A stretch of DNA of 64,000 nt from Strigops habroptila (GCF_004027225.2 NW_022651106.1:124001-188000), one strand, 5' to 3'; counted from the stretch's first letter, positions 21,896-33,756 are shown. The notes: a model not told the origin generated them from the sequence alone. Numbers and translations are program-made.

Positions 21896-22700
21896 TTGAC
21901 CTTCTCCTTTGGGTCATGGACCTTCTGGTTCCTCTTTGTGGCCACCTTCAAACCCACTTCTCCTTTAGGTCCTTCTGCTTCCTCCTCCATTGACCTTCTC
22001 CTTTAGGTCCTTCTGCTTCCTCCTCCATTGACCTTCTCCTTTAGGTCCTTCTGCTTCCTCCTCCATTGACCTTCTCCTTTAGGTCCTTCTGCTTCCTCCT
22101 CCATTGACCTTCTCCTTTAGGTCCTTCTGCTTCCTCCTCCATTGACCTTCTCCTTTAGGTCCTTCTGCTTCCATCCTCCATTGACCTTCCCCTTTAGGTC
22201 CTTCTGCTTCCTCCTCCATTGACCTTCCCCTTTAGGTCCTTCTGCTTCCTCCTCCATTGACCTTCTCCTTTAGGTCCTTCTGCTTCCATCCTCCATTGAC
22301 CTTCTCCTTTAGGTCCTTCTGCTTCCACCCTCCATTGACCTTCTCCTTTAGGTCCTTCTGCTTCCATCCACCATTGACCTTCTCCTTTAGGTCCTTCTGC
22401 TTCCATCCACCATTGACCTTCTCCTTTAGGTCCTTCTGCTTCCACCCTCCATTGACCTTCCCCTTTAGGTCCTTCTGCTTCCTCCTCCATTGACCTTCTC
22501 CTTTAGGTCCTTCTGCTTCCTCCTCCATTGACCTTCTCCTTTAGGTCCTTCTGCTTCCTCCTCCATTGACCTTCTCCTTTAGGTCCTTCTGCTTCCTCCT
22601 CCATTGACCTTCTCCTTTAGGTCCTTCTGCTTCCACCCTCCATTGACCTTCTCCTTTAGGTCCTTCTGCTTCCATCCTCCATTGACCTTCCCCTTTAGGA
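21895..22700. repeat. 37-bp repeat 5' of IGHA CH1
   Basis: About twenty copies of a unit joining cattgaccttctccttt and aggtccttctgcttcctcct. Pyrimidine-rich on the IGHA sense strand, with a tttag|gt word in each unit. Repetitive frames here are not genes. Confidence 0.92.
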
Positions 22701-22738
22701 CCTGGGGTTCCTCAATGGTGTCTTCTCCTCCATTGCAG

Positions 22739-23017
22739 AATCAGCCGCCGCTCCCAATGTCTACCCATTGGTGCCCTGTGACTGCACGGAGCCCGTCTCC
22801 ATTGGCTGCTTGGCCAAGGACTTCTTCCCAACGCCCATCTCCATCACTTGGGTCTCCGAAGTGGATGGAGACAACGAGACCTTCCCCATCCAACTGATCG
22901 GGAGCTCCTACAGCGTCAGCTCCCAGTTGACCATCTCGAGCAGCGTGAAGGGGGAGACCTTCCAGTGCCAGGTGGACCATAGCATCACCCAAAGCAGCAC
23001 CACGGAGACCTTCGTAG
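22739..23017 (+). CDS. IGHA: IGHA CH1 exon
   Basis: The acceptor CATTGCAG and the donor CGTAG|GTGGGT bound 279 nt in the standard phase. It encodes ESAAAPNVYPLVPCDCTEP, SIGCLAKDFFPTPISITW and GETFQCQVDHSITQSST. VPCDC offers the light-chain Cys. It is on the opposite strand to IGHM and IGHY, as in all birds examined so far. IgA expression therefore requires inversional class switching. Confidence 0.94.
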
Positions 23018-24140
23018 GTGGGTTGGTGGCATCTAACATGGGTTGGTGGGCACCTAACATGGGTTGGTGGGCACCTAACATGGGTTGGTGGGCATCTAAC
23101 ATGGGTTGGTGGGCACCTAACATGGGTTGGTGGGCATCTACTATGGGTTGATGGACATCTAGATGGGTTCTCCTTGGCCTAAACCTTGGTTCCGGCCTCA
23201 TACAATGGCTTGGTGGACATCTAGATGGGTTGGAGATGGTCTAAACCTTGCTCCAAGCCTTCCATGATGGGTTGATGGACATCTACTATGGGTTGATGGA
23301 CACCAAGATGGGTTCTCCTTGGTCTAAGCCTTGGTCCCAGCCTTATACAATGGCTTGGTGGACATCTGGGTGGGTTGATGGACATCTGCTATGGGTTGAT
23401 GGACACCCCCTATGGGTCAATGGACATCTTCTATGGGTTGATGGACATCTACTATGGGTTAATGGACACCATTATGGGTCGATGGACACCCCCTATAGGT
23501 TGATGGACATCTCCTATGGGTCGATGGACACCTACTATGGGTTGATGGATACCTACTATGGGTCAATGGACACCATTATGGGTTGATGGACATCTACTAT
23601 GGGTTGATGGACACCATTATGGGTTGATGGACACCATTATGGGTTGATGGACACCTACTATGGGTCAATGGACACCCACTATGGGTTGATGGACACCTAC
23701 TATGGGTCAATGGACACCTACTATGGGTCAATGGACACCATTATGGGTTGATGGACACCTACTATGGGTCAATGGACACCTACTATGGGTTGATGGACAC
23801 CTACTATGGGTCAATGGACACCTACTATGGGTCAATGGACACCCACTATGGGTTGATGGACACCTACTATGGGTTGATGGACATCTCCTATGGGTCAATG
23901 AACACCCCCTATAGGTTGATGGACATCTCCTATGGGTTGATGGACACCCACTATAGGTTGATGGACACCTACTTTGGGTTGATGGACATCTCCTACGGGT
24001 CAATGAACACCCCCTATAGGTTGATGGACATCTCCTATGGGTCAATGAACACCCACTATAGGTCAATGGACACGTACTATGGGTCAATGGACACCCACTA
24101 TGGCTTCTCCTCTCTCCAAGCCCCCCATAACCTCCTTGTC
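23018..24140. repeat. Repeats in IGHA CH1-CH2 intron
   Basis: First gcacctaacatgggttggtg, then about 21-bp units of tatgggttgatggacacc with tatgggtcaatggacatc variants. Open frames such as MDTYYGS are repeat translations. Confidence 0.92.
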
Positions 24141-24149
24141 CCCCTTTAG

Positions 24150-24482
24150 GTGACGACCTCTGTTCCGCCTCCCAGTTGTCCATCAGGCTCTTCGCCGACC
24201 CCAACCAGAAGGGCTCGGAGAAGGAGGTCCTCTTGTTGTGCCTGGTGGAGGGCAAGGGGGCAGAAGAAGCCAAGGTGGAGTGGCTGGAGAGCCACGAGGC
24301 GCTGGAGGCGGAGCAGGAGGACGTCGCGTGCGAGCAGTGCGGCGGGGACGTGGCCACCAGCGTGAGGAGCACGGTCAATGTCAGCAGGGACAAGTGGGAC
24401 GCGGGCACCGAGTTCTCCTGCCGAGTGTCCCACTCGTCGCTGGAGACCCCGGAGGTCCTCAACATCAGCACCTTCTGCTTGG
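24150..24482 (+). CDS. IGHA: IGHA CH2 exon
   Basis: The acceptor CCCTTTAG and the donor CTTGG|GTAGGT bound 333 nt. It begins [18 protein letters not shown] and carries [19 protein letters not shown], then ACEQCGG, a VNVS sequon, [16 protein letters not shown] and STFCL. The extra cysteines (DDLC, ACEQC, TFCL) suit inter-chain and J-chain/SC contacts. Four-CH-domain IgA with a CH2 instead of a hinge is typical of birds. Confidence 0.94.
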
Positions 24483-24489
24483 GTAGGTG

Positions 24490-26050
24490 GGGGGGGGAGG
24501 AGATGGTGGAGATGATGGAGATGATGGAGGTGGATGGAGATGGATGATGGATGGAGATGGATGGAGATGGATGGAGGTGGATGGAGATGATGGAGGTGGA
24601 TGGAGGTGGATGGGGATGGATGATGGATGGAGATGGATGGAGGTGGATGGAGATGGATGGAGATGATGGAGGTGGATGGAGGTGGATGGGGATGGATGAT
24701 GGATGGAGATGATGGATGGTGGATGGAGATGATGGATGGAGATGATGGAGGTGGATGGAGATGGATGGGGATGATGGAGATGATGGAGGTGGATGATGGA
24801 TGGAGATGGATGATGATGGATGGAGATGGATGGAGATGGATGATGATGGATGGAGATGGATGGAGATGGATGGAGATGGATGGAGATGGATGGAGATGGA
24901 TGGAGGTGGATGGAGATGATGGAGGTGGATGGAGGTGGATGGGGATGGATGATGGATGGAGATGGATGGAGGTGGATGGAGGTGGATGATGGATGGAGAT
25001 GATGGAGGTGGATGGAGGATGGAGATGGATGGAGGTGGATGGAGGTGGATGGAGATGGATGATAGATGGAGATGATGGAGATGATGGAGGTGGATGGAGG
25101 TGGATGAAGGTGGATGAAGGTGGATGGAGATGGATGGAAGTGGGTGATGGGGTGAAAAGGGGTGGAATTAGGGGCAAAGGAATGAGATTTGGGGGGAAAT
25201 TGGTGGAATTCGGGGAAATGGGGGGAAAAAGGAAATTTGAGGCAAATTGAGGTAAATTTGGGGAAATTCGAGGGGAAATGAGGAAATCTGAGGCAAATTT
25301 GGGGAAAATCGGGGCAAATCTGAGGAAATTTGAGGAAAATCCATGGAATTTGAGGGAATTTGAGGCAAATCCGTGGAATTTGAGGGAGTTTGAGGCAAAT
25401 TTGGGGAAATCGGGGGGAAACTGAGGAAATGTGAGGAAAATTTGTGGAAATTGGGTGGAAAGTGATGAAATTTGAGGCAGATTGAGAAAAATTTGGGGGA
25501 AAATGGGTGGAAACTGAGGAAATTTGAGGCAAATCTGTGGGAATTTGGGGAAATCTGATGAAATTCGAGGCAAATCTGCGGGAATTTGGGGAAATCTGAT
25601 GAAATCCGAGGCAAATCCGTGGGAATCTGGGGAAATCTGATGAGATTCGAGGCAAATCCGTGGGGATTTGGGGAAATCTGATGAGATTGGAGGCAAATCC
25701 GTGGGGATTTGGGGAAATCTGATGAAATTTGAGGCAAATTTGGGGGAAATCTGATGAAATTCGAGGCAAATCTGTGGGAATTTGGGGAAATCTGATGAGA
25801 TTCGAGGCAAATCCGTGGGGATTTGGGGAAATCTGATGAAATTCGAGGCAAATCCGTGGGAATCTGGGGAAATCTGATGAGATTGGAGGCAAATCCGTGG
25901 GGATTTGGGGAAATCTGATGAAATTTGAGGCAAATTTGGGGGAAATCTGATGAAATTCGAGGCAAATCCGTGGTAATTTGGGGGAAATCTGATGAGATTC
26001 GAGGGAAACTCGTGGAAATCGGGGGGAAATTTGACGGCATTCGGGTGGAC
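24490..26050. repeat. Repeats in IGHA CH2-CH3 intron
   Basis: gatggatggagatggatgg microsatellite-like DNA to about 25150, then units of about 45 bp with ggggaaatctgatgaaatt and cgaggcaaatccgtgg. The minus-strand frames (Phe/Pro/Ser-rich) are artefacts. Confidence 0.92.
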
Positions 26051-26156
26051 GCGGGTGGACGGAGCCACCTCCACCCCTCCGTAACCCCATTGAGAAGCTC
26101 TTGGTGCCCCCTTTGGGCCTCGGCGCCCACCCTGAGCTCCTCCAAACCCCCTTTAG

Positions 26157-26474
26157 ATGTGAAGCCCGAGGTGGAAGTCGTCATCTTGCCGCCAGCCCTT
26201 GAGGACCTGTACCTGAAGCAGAACTCCACCATCACGTGCGTGGTCCTCAACCTCAAATCCACCGAGGACGTGGCGTTCTCCTGGAGCAGGGACAAAGGGA
26301 GCCCATTGGACGTCACCACGGGGGAGGTGGAGAAGTTGCCCAATGGGCTCAATGGGCTCAGCAGCTCCTTGAAGATCTGCGCCGAGGAATGGAACTCGGG
26401 GGAGACGTTCTCCTGCAGCGTCAACGTCCCGGAGCTCCAGGAACCCATCACCAGGTCCATCAAGAAGGACACAG
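26157..26474 (+). CDS. IGHA: IGHA CH3 exon
   Basis: The acceptor CCTTTAG and the donor CACAG|GTAGGA bound 318 nt. It encodes [20 protein letters not shown], the sequon [41 protein letters not shown] and ITRSIKKDT. Both Ig-fold cysteines, the C-strand Trp and the E-strand region are in place. Confidence 0.94.
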
Positions 26475-26559
26475 GTAGGACATGGAGCTCCGGAGCCACC
26501 CGCTATGGATGGGGATGGGTGGGGGGGGATGGTGGTGGCCACCAATGGGAGGTGGGTTG

Positions 26560-27745
26560 GGGCAGGGGGATGGCGGTGGTTGGACAAGGTGGGTCTATGG
26601 GAAGGGTCCAAGCCCATTGGAAGGGTCTAAACCCATTGGGACATCCAATGGGGAGGGTCTACTGGGAGATGATGGTCAACTGGTGGGGTCAAAATCCATT
26701 GGAGAGGTCTAAAGGCCATTGGAAAGGTCTAAGCCCATTGGAAGAGGTTGGTCTAATGGGAGATGATGGTCAACTGGAAGAGTCCAAGCCCATTGGAAGG
26801 GTCTAAACCCATTGGGACATCCAATGGGGTTGGTCTACTGGGAGATGATGGTCAACTGGAAGGGTCTAAGTCAATTGGAAGAGGTTGTTCTGGTGGAAGA
26901 TGATGGTCAACTAAGCCCATAGGAAGGGTCTAAGTCAACTGGAAGGGTCTAAACCCATTGGGACATCCAATGGGGAGGGTCTACTGGGAGATGATGGTCA
27001 ACTGGTGGGGTCTAAGTCCATTGGAGGGGTCTAAAGGCCATTGGAAAGGTCTAAGCCCATTGGAAGAGGTCGATCTAGAGGAAGATCTTGGTCTATGGGA
27101 AGGGTCTAAGTCAACTGGAAGGGTCTAAACCCATTGGGACACCCAATGGGGATGGTCTACTGGGAGATGATGGTCAACTGGTGGGGTCTAAGTCCATTGG
27201 AGGGGTCTAAAGGCCATTGGAAAGGTCTAAGCCCATTGGAAGAGGTTGATCTAGAGGAAGATCTTGGTCTATGGGAAGGGTCTAAGTCAACTGGAAGGGT
27301 CTAAGTCCATTGGAAGAGGTTGGTCTGGTGGAAGATGATGGTCAACTAAGCCCATAGGAAAGGTCTAAGCCCATTGCAAAGGTCTAAGCCCATTGGAAGA
27401 GGTCAATCCAGAGGAAGATCTTGGTCTATTGGAGGGGTCTAAGTCAACTGGAAGGGTCTAAACCCATTGGGACACCCAATGGGGATGGTCTACTGGGAGA
27501 TGATGGTCAACTGGTGGGGTCTAAGTCCATTGCAAGGGTCTAAGTCCATTGGAAGAGGTTGTTCTGGTGGAAGATGATGGTCAACTAAGCCCATAGGAAG
27601 GGTCTAAGTCAACTGGAAGAGTCTAAACCCATTGAGACATCCAATGGGGATGGTCTACTGGGAGATGATGGTCAACTGGAAGGGTCTAAGTCCATTGGGA
27701 GGGCCTAAACCCCATTGGAAAGGTCCAAGCCCACCCCCATTGACC
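26560..27745. repeat. Repeats in IGHA CH3-CH4 intron
   Basis: Units such as aagcccattggaagggtcta and gggagatgatggtcaact. They form longer composite blocks of about 130-330 bp that repeat several times. No genes. Confidence 0.9.
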
Positions 27746-27767
27746 TTCTCTCCCCCTTCCTCCATAG

Positions 27768-28153
27768 ACACCACAGCGAAGGCACCATCGGTCTATGTCC
27801 TCCCGCCGCCCGCCGATGAGCTGGTCCTCCAAGAGACGGCCACATTGACCTGCTTGGCCACAGGCTTCAGCCCAAAGGACATCTTGGTCACTTGGACCCA
27901 ACAAGACCGCCCCGTGTCCTCCGAGAGCTTCTCCACCTTTGGTCCCAAAGCTGAAGGAGATGCCTTCACCGTCTATAGCATGTTGAAGGTCCCAGTGGAT
28001 GAATGGCAACGAGGGGACACCTTCTCCTGCGTCGTTGGCCATGACGGGATCCCATTGACCTTCATCCAGAAGAACCTGGACAAGACCCTTGGTAAACCCA
28101 CCATGGTCAACGTCTCCGTGGTCCTCAGCGACTCCGAAGTCACCTGCTACTAA
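27768..28153 (+). CDS. IGHA: IGHA CH4 exon with secretory tailpiece
   Basis: The acceptor TCCATAG precedes DTTAKAPSVYVLPPPADELV. Then come LTCLATGFSPKDILVTWTQQ and DTFSCVVGHDGIPLTF. The tail is GKPTMVNVSVVLSDSEVTCY, then a stop. The NVS sequon and penultimate Cys are the IgA/IgM polymerisation tailpiece that binds the J chain. The internal donor G|GTAAAC (GT at 28092-28093) leads to the membrane exons. Confidence 0.95.
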
Positions 28154-28227
28154 GCTGGGCCCTGATTGGATGGGCCGGGGTGGTGGGATGGGGATGTGAT
28201 GCTTGATTGGTTGTCATTCCGCATCCC

Positions 28228-28233
28228 AATAAA
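28228..28233 (+). promoter_or_regulatory. IGHA: Poly(A) signal for secreted IgA
   Basis: AATAAA 75 nt after the secreted stop codon, in unique 3' UTR sequence. Confidence 0.88.
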
Positions 28234-28399
28234 GACTGCTCCCAATGGAAGCCCGATGCCCCATTGGCCAACTCTTGGTTGAGGAAGACCTCCAATGGGG
28301 TCTGATGGTGGGGACCATCGGGGTCTATAGTGGTGGCTGGAGAAGAGAAGGGTGGTGGGGACGTGGTTATGGGCTTCCCATGCTCCGCTATGGGGTGGT

Positions 28400-29300
28400 G
28401 GCATCTCAATAGGGGTCGTTGGTGGTGATGGACGCAAAGGGAGGAGATCCAGAGGGAAACAGCCCCCAAAATGAGGTGGTTTCAGCCCCCAAAATGGGGT
28501 GGTTCCAGCCCGAAATGGACCTCAAAAGGGTCAAGAAGAAGGGATGGGGTTGGGATTGGGAATGAGGGGGGGTTTGGTGGTCACTTCGGTCGTAGGAAGG
28601 GTTTGGAGAAGGATGGGGTGGGAAAACGGGTGGGAAATGGGTTAAAATGGCCCCAAATGGTGGGTTTTGGGGGGGTCCACCAAAGATCTTCATGGTTCCT
28701 TTGGTCATAGGAGGGTTTGGGGCCAGAAATGGGTGAAAATGGTGGGGTTTGGGGGTGTCCGCCAAAGATCTTCATGGTCCCTTCAATTATAGGGGAGTTT
28801 TGGTCAAGAATTGGGTGGAAAATGGCCACGAATGGCCAAAAATGGGGGTTTTTTTGGTGCATCCACCAATGATCCTCGTGGTTCCTTTGCTTGTAGGACG
28901 GTTGTGGTCAAGAATTGGCTGGAAAATGGGGGGAAATGGGTTAAAATGGTCCAAAATGGTGGTTTTTTGCTGTGTCCACCAAAGAACCTCGTGTCCCCTT
29001 CACTCATCGGACATTTTTGGCCAAGAATTGGGTGGAAAATGGGTTAAAATGGCCCAAAATGGTGATTTTTTGGTGTGTCCCCAAAGAACCTCATGATCCC
29101 TTCGCTCATAGGACGTTTTTGCCCAAGAAGTGGGTGGAAAATGGCCCAAAATGGCCCAAACCAGTGGTTTCTTGGTGATGCACCAAAGAACCTCGTGGTC
29201 GCTTCGATCAGAGGTGGGGTTTGGGGCAAGAATTGGGTGGGAAAGGGGGGAAAATGGCCCCAAAAATGTGGGTTTTGGTTGTGTCCTCCCCATTGAAGTC
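28400..29300. repeat. Repeats in IGHA CH4-M1 intron
   Basis: About 120-bp composite units containing gggtggaaaatgggttaaaa, tggtgtgtccaccaaagaac and ctcatagga. Frames within are not genes. Confidence 0.88.
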
Positions 29301-29317
29301 TTCTTCTCCTGCCCCAG

Positions 29318-29454
29318 ATCCCATCCTGGTGCTGGAGGGAGAGGAGACACAAGGGGAGGGAGAAGAAGACGCCAGCGACCTATGGACGGCCGTGACCTTC
29401 ATCATCCTCTTCCTCCTCAGCCTCTGCTACAGCACCGGCGTCACCCTCTTCAAG
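29318..29454 (+). CDS. IGHA: IGHA membrane exon 1
   Basis: The acceptor TGCCCCAG and the donor CAAG|GTGACC bound 137 nt. It encodes an acidic spacer (DPILVLEGEETQGEGEEDA), then LWTAVTFIILFLLSLCYSTG and VTLFK. The SLCYSTGVT stretch is the conserved polar face of Ig membrane helices. It joins in frame to the G left by the internal CH4 donor. Confidence 0.93.
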
Positions 29455-29459
29455 GTGAC

Positions 29460-30065
29460 CATAGCGGGGCCATGCAGGCTTATTAATCATTAATTATGGC
29501 TTATTAATGATTAATTAAGGCTGACTAATCGCTAGTTAAGGGTTATTAACCATAAATTAAGGCTTATTAATGATTAATTGAGGCCAATTAATCATTAACC
29601 AAGGCTGATCGATGGTTAATTAAAGCTGATTAAGCATTAATTCAGGCTAAGTAATGATTATTTAAGGCTTACTAATCATTAAGGCCAAATCATCATTAAT
29701 TAAGGCCAAATAATCAGAAAGTAAGGCGAAATAATCATTAAGCAAGGCCAAGCGATCATTAACTAAAGATTATTATCCTTACATAAGGATTATTAATGAT
29801 TAATAAAGGGAGATTAATCGTTAATTCAGACTGATTAATCATTAATTAAGGCCGATTAACGATTAATCAAGTCTGACTAATCGTCGATTAAGGATTATTA
29901 ATCATTAATTAAAGCTTATTAACATCAATTAAGACTTATTAATGATTAAATAAGGCCGATTAATCATCAATTAAGGCTGATAAATAAGTAATTTAAGCTG
30001 GTTAATCATTAATTAAGGCTTATTCATGATTAATTAAGCCGGATTCATCGCTAATGAAGCCTCTT
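29460..30065. repeat. AT-rich repeat in IGHA M1-M2 intron
   Basis: Units of about 20-40 bp: ttaatcattaattaaggc, gattattaatgattaat. Very AT-rich. No genes. Confidence 0.9.
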
Positions 30066-30077
30066 TGTGTCCTACAG

Positions 30078-30086
30078 GTGCTGTGA
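30078..30086 (+). CDS. IGHA: IGHA membrane exon 2 (Val-Leu-stop)
   Basis: The acceptor CCTACAG precedes GTG CTG TGA, so the cytoplasmic tail after VTLFK is only Val-Leu. This mirrors the two-residue tail of mu. The choice rests on the acceptor, phase 0 and the poly(A) signal about 100 nt downstream. Confidence 0.8.
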   Translation: ML

Positions 30087-30181
30087 GGGCCACCAAAGGA
30101 GGAAGGACCCCACCGTTGGGTTGTCCACGCTCTTCCCACCGTGGTCGGGTGGATCTTCAGGTGCTTTCGGGGGATTCAAGG

Positions 30182-30187
30182 AATAAA
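30182..30187 (+). promoter_or_regulatory. IGHA: Poly(A) signal for membrane IgA
   Basis: AATAAA 96 nt past the membrane stop codon, in unique sequence just before a new repeat array. Confidence 0.75.
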
Positions 30188-30279
30188 ATGGATCCGGCCC
30201 CATTCCGTTGGCTGGAAACCCCGGTTTTCCATTGGGATCGGCCTCTTTTCGTTGGTGTTTCAACCCGTTTCCCAGCACA

Positions 30280-30870
30280 CCCCCCAAAATCACCATTTCC
30301 CCCCCACATTTACCCATTTTCTTGGTGTTTCACCCCAAAACTCTCACCAAACTCCCCCAATTGACCACTTTCCACCGAATTTTACCCATTTTCACGGTGT
30401 TTCACCCCAAAACTCCACTAAACTACCCCAAATCACCATTTTCCACCCTGATTTACCCATTTTACTGATGTTTCACCCCAAAACTCCACCAAACTACCCA
30501 AAATCACCATTTTCCACCCTGATTTACCCATTTTACTGATGTTTCACCCCAAAACCCCACCAAACTCCCAAAAAATCACCATTTTCCACCCAAATTTACC
30601 CATTTTCTGGGTGTTTCACCCCAAAACTCCATCAAATCCCCCCCCCAAAATCACCATTTTCCACCAAAATTTACCCATTTTCTCGGTATTTCACCCCAAA
30701 AGGTCTCATCAAACCACCAAAAATCACCATTTCCCCTCAAATTTACCCAGTTTACTGATGTTTCACCCCAAAACTCTCACCAAACTCCCCAAAAATCACC
30801 ATTTTCCACCAAAATTTACCCAGTTTCTTGCTGTTTCACCCCAAAACTCCTCTCAAACACCCATAAACGC
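30280..30870. repeat. About 70-bp repeats 3' of IGHA
   Basis: Eight or so units with caccattttccacc, tttacccattttct and gtgtttcaccccaaaactc. From 30870 to 31195 the sequence is mostly unique, with no Ig-like or other coding signal recognised. Confidence 0.88.
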
Positions 30871-31194
30871 CCGTTTCCCCCCCAACCTTCACCCCATGGT
30901 GTGGACGTGCAGTAGAAGCCCCAAATCCCACGTTTCTGGCCCCCAAACCCCCTCCAGATGGTGTTTATCATCACCCAACGTTTCATTTCTCCTCTTTCTT
31001 CTCGGTTTCGGGTCATTTTGGGCGGGTTTGAGTCATTTTGGGCTCAAGGAGGCGCCGTTCCCACCACCGTGAACATCTGGATGGGGGGAAGAGGAACCAG
31101 ATGGGCCCCATTGACGCACGTTGGGGTTCTCCTTCTGAGTCAGCACCAAGAAGGGGAAACCCAATGGAGGAGCCTTCAAAGGGGGTGGAGAACC

Positions 31195-31765
31195 CAACCC
31201 AAGCCAATGGTGGGCAACACAACCCAATGGTGGTCAACACAACCCAATGGTGGTCAACACAACCCAATGGTGGTCAACACAACCCAATGGTGGTCAACAC
31301 AACCCAATGGTGGTCAACACAACCCAATGGTGGACAACACAACCCAATGGTGGTCAACACAACCCAGTGGTGGTCAACACAACCCAATGGTGGACAACAC
31401 AACCCAGTGGTGGTCAACACAACCCAATGGTGGACAACCCAAGCCAATGGTGGACAACACAACCCAATGGTGGGCAACACAACCCAGTGGTGGTCAACAC
31501 AACCCAATGGTGGACAACCCAAGCCAATGGTGGACAGCTCAACCCAATGGTGGTCAACACAACCCAGTGGTGGTCAACCCAACCCAATGGTGGACAACCC
31601 AAGCCAATGGTGGACAACTCAACCCAATAGTGGTCAACACAACCCAATGGTGGACAACTCAACCCAGTGGTGGACAACCCATCCCAATCCAACCCAATGG
31701 TTGTCAATCCAATGGTGGTCAATCCAATGGTGGACAACCCAATGGTGGTCAATCCAACCCAACCT
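31195..31765. repeat. 21-bp repeat between IGHA and IGHM
   Basis: About 27 copies of cacaacccaatggtggtcaa with ggacaaccc variants. The open frames (WWSTQPNGGQHNPMV type) are periodic artefacts. IGHA and IGHM 3' ends converge on this region, and no delta constant gene is present. Confidence 0.93.
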
Positions 31766-31844
31766 GAGGCCAAGTGACCCCATATGGTCCTGGGCAACCC
31801 CATAAAGCCCCATAGGGCCACATAGAGCCCCATAGGGCCACCAA

Positions 31845-32240
31845 AACTGGTCCTAGGAGCAGGAATCCCATTGGAATACCCCTAAAACTGGTCCTAGGGG
31901 CAGGAATCCCATTGGAACCATCCCAAAACTGGTCCTAGGAGCAGGAATCCCACTGGAATACCCCTAAAACTGGTCCTAGGAGCAGGAATCCCATTGGAAA
32001 CCCCATAAAACTGGTCCTAGGAGCAGGAATCCCATTGGAACCATCCCAAAACTGGTCCTAGGAGCAGGAATCCCATTGGAATACCCCTAAAACTGGTCCT
32101 AGGAGCAGGAATCCCATTGGAAACCCCATAAAACTGGTCCTAGGAGCAGGAATCCCATTGGAACCATCCCAAAACTGGTCCTAGGAGCAGGAATCCCATT
32201 GGAACCATCCCAAAACCGGTCCTAGGAGCAGGAATCCCAT
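31845..32240. repeat. About 42-bp repeat 3' of IGHM
   Basis: Nine or ten units of ccataaaactggtcctagg joined to agcaggaatcccattggaa. It ends just downstream of the IGHM membrane poly(A) signal. Confidence 0.92.
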
Positions 32241-32277
32241 TGGAAAACACATGGAAAAGGGGGAAAACATGGAAAAA

Positions 32278-32283
32278 TTTATT
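32278..32283 (-). promoter_or_regulatory. IGHM: Poly(A) signal for membrane IgM
   Basis: AATAAA on the minus strand, about 113 nt after the membrane stop codon. Confidence 0.78.
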
Positions 32284-32395
32284 TCTTAGGAGAAGAATAT
32301 TTACAACAGGGAGGGAAAGGACAGGAATCCCAGAGAATTCCATTGATATCCAGCGTTGGAGGGGATGAGAAGGTGGAATTCCATCGGGAATGGGG

Positions 32396-32404
32396 TCATT
32401 TCAC
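32396..32404 (-). CDS. IGHM: IGHM membrane exon 2 (Val-Lys-stop)
   Basis: The minus-strand acceptor CTTCCCAG is followed by GTG AAA TGA, giving the Val-Lys tail known for avian and mammalian membrane mu. Phase 0 fits the preceding exon (ending LIK). Confidence 0.83.
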   Translation of the reverse strand: MK

Positions 32405-32439
32405 CTGGGAAGGGGGGGAAATGGGAATTCTTTAGTTAT

Positions 32440-33620
32440 TTGGGACCAATGGTGATTTTGGGGGAAATTTGTGGGAAATAATAGGGATTTTAAGGGAAAT
32501 ATTGGGGAAATAATAGGGATTTTAGGGAAAATTGGGGGGAAAATCAGGGATTTCAGGGATACATGGAGGGCAAATAGGGATTTTCTGGGAAGGAAGGGGA
32601 GGAAAAGAGGGGTTTTGGGGAAAATAGGGGGGAAATGGGGGGTTTAGCAAGGATTGGGGGGGAAATGGGGATATTTCGTAAGGATAAAGGGAAAAATCAG
32701 GATTCCTTGTAAGGATATGGGGGAAAACAGGGATTTTGGTGAGATTGCTGGGAATAAATAGTGATTCCTTGCAAGGATATGGGGAAAAAGAGGGATTTGG
32801 GGCAGAAATAGGGAAAACCAGGGGGGGTGGCAAGGATATAGGGGGAAAAATAGGGAGTTTGAGGCAAGAATTGGGTAGAAATAGGGAACTTTGGCAAGAA
32901 TCAGGGAATACTATGGATTTATTGCAAGAAATATGGGAAAATAGGGATTTGGGGCAAGAATTGTAGAAAAATAGTGATTTTGGACAAGAATGATGGGAAA
33001 ACCAGGGAATTTTGGCAAGAATTGGGGAAAAATAGGGTTTTTTGGCAAGAATTGTGGGAAAAATAGGGTTTTTTTGAGGAAATTAAGGGAAAAAGAGTGA
33101 TTTTGGCAAATATTAGGGCGGAAACAGGAATTCTGGGCAAGTATTAAGTGAAAACCAGGGATTTGGGGAAAGAATTAGGGTAAATGTAGGAAATTTTGGC
33201 AAGAATTAGGGTAAAAATATGGATTTTTAGAGGAAATTAAGGGAAAAATAAGGATTTTGGCAAGAATTAGGGTAAAATCAGGAATTTGGGGCAAGAATTA
33301 GGGTAAAAACAGGGATTTTTGAGAAGAATTGGGGGGGGAAGGGATCTTTAGAGGAAATTAGGGTAAAACCAGGTATTTTTTGCAAGAACTGAGGTAAAAC
33401 CACGGAATTTGGGGCAAGAATTGGGTAAAAATTGGGATTTTTGATGAAATTAGGGTAAACATAAGGGGTTTTTTTAGGAAATTTGGGGAAAACCGGGGAT
33501 TTTTTGATGAAATCTGGGGAAAATCAGGGGTTTGGGGGAGAATGGTTGGAAAAATGGGCGGTTTTGGTGGGATTGGTGGGAAAACCAACAGATACATGGC
33601 AAAATGGGGTGGAAAAGGGG
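32440..33620. repeat. Repeats in IGHM M1-M2 intron
   Basis: Degenerate units of about 30-36 bp, ggcaagaattagggtaaaaa and cagggattttggg. Purine-rich on plus. No genes. Confidence 0.88.
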
Positions 33621-33634
33621 GGTTTTGGGCCCAC

Positions 33635-33756
33635 CTTGATCAAGGTGACGGTGGCGCTGTAGAAGAGGCTGAGGATGAAGAGGACGATGAAGGTCGAGGC
33701 GGTGGCCCAGAGGTTCTCTAGATCTTCCTCCTCCTCCAGCAGCCCATCGGGGAGCT
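33635..33756 (-). CDS. IGHM: IGHM membrane exon 1
   Basis: The acceptor CCCATAG and the donor CAAG|GTGGGC bound 122 nt. It encodes a short acidic spacer ([15 protein letters not shown]), then [19 protein letters not shown] and ATVTLIK. The TASTF and SLFYSATVT pattern is the mu transmembrane signature for CD79 pairing. It joins to the internal CH4 donor. Confidence 0.94.

Noticed and set aside
30870-31195. Possible extra exon in the unique stretch 3' of IGHA.
   Set aside because: No Ig-fold cysteine/Trp pattern, no paired splice sites, and frames are short or shared with repeats.
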